DNA from: Biomphalaria glabrata
Lineage: Eukaryota; Mollusca; Gastropoda; Planorbidae
DNA: 64,000 nucleotides
Assembly: GCF_947242115.1 (NCBI RefSeq)
Contig: NC_074716.1
Span: 2,933,001 to 2,997,000, forward strand
Direction: 5' to 3'
The notes under the pieces were generated by a model that made no database searches, was not told where the DNA came from, and saw only the letters and a list, made by a program, of their open reading frames with translations. The first letter of the stretch is position 1; each line of letters begins with the position of its first letter. Of the stretch, positions 63,906-64,000 are shown piece after piece. The position numbers and the translations under genes are program-made.

Positions 63906-64000
63906 AGCTGCTTGGTCATGCAATATGCATGCTTGACTGTTGTCCAGTGTCTCTATGGTTTTGGGTTCATACCTTGCCCACTGCCATCCCCATCCTGCTG
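63906..64000 (+). mobile_element. SINE family A, second of a pair, cut by the window end
   Basis: GCTGCTTGGTCATGCAATAT head, TTTTGGGTTCATACCTTGCC box B, CCATCCCCATCCTGCTG at the edge. Confidence 0.75.

Overview
The window is AT-rich, intron-rich, repeat-laden eukaryotic DNA. Simple TAGATC-type low complexity, tRNA-headed SINEs, many LINE families, hAT-type foldback elements and host genes with phase-matched GT-AG introns all point to an animal. The repeat style and the gene content (a secreted astacin protease and an Ig-fold secreted protein) suggest a heterobranch gastropod, probably a freshwater planorbid-like snail. That assignment is inference, not proof. No bacterial genes, CRISPR arrays or rRNA genes were seen, and no free-standing tRNA gene.

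Two host genes can be read exon by exon. (1) On the + strand, eight exons from 11653 to 31184 join in frame (1731 nt, 576 residues) into a secreted astacin metalloprotease: signal peptide, pro-segment with an FxGD aspartate switch, RYRR cleavage site, zinc motif HELLHALGIWHEQ, Met-turn SVMHY and four conserved cysteines. It is followed by a complete six-cysteine kringle, a Thr/Pro/Lys/Arg-rich linker and a His-rich tail. (2) On the - strand, a signal-peptide exon (46289-46235) and a terminal exon (35361-35000) join in frame into a 138-residue secreted protein with the C-terminal half of an Ig-like domain and a Cys-rich tail. A TATA box and E-box lie upstream and poly(A) signals downstream. The two genes are convergent, with 3.8 kb between their stop codons.

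Layout: 1-10 kb holds LINE and SINE debris, including a twin-primed (5'-inverted) LINE at 1.7-2.8 kb. 10.3-11.3 kb is a 1.07-kb polypyrimidine tract just upstream of the astacin start. 11.65-31.2 kb is the astacin-kringle gene, with a different tandem repeat in six of its seven introns. These include an array that repeats the exon-4 splice-donor junction about 16 times (17.4-18.1 kb) and a 4.7-kb array of 18-bp units each carrying GTAAGT (21.2-25.9 kb). 31.2-35 kb is intergenic with MITEs and LINE tails. 35-46.3 kb is the Ig-like gene, whose single large intron holds a 24-bp minisatellite, several hAT MITEs with clear target-site duplications, SINEs and LINE fragments. 46.5-53.7 kb is dense in LINE/SINE pieces, including three Dong/R4-like LINE 3' ends stacked head to tail on (TAA)n tails. 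53.9-55.4 kb is a 38-bp minisatellite adjoining a LINE edge. 56.1-59.06 kb is a 2.95-kb hAT element with perfect 8-bp target duplication, decayed transposase and nested insertions. 59-64 kb is AT-rich DNA without recognisable genes, ending in a head-to-head SINE pair.

The long open frames over the tandem arrays (10.2-11.4, 18.3-19.5 and 21.1-25.8 kb) are by-products of repeat periodicity and are not annotated as genes.
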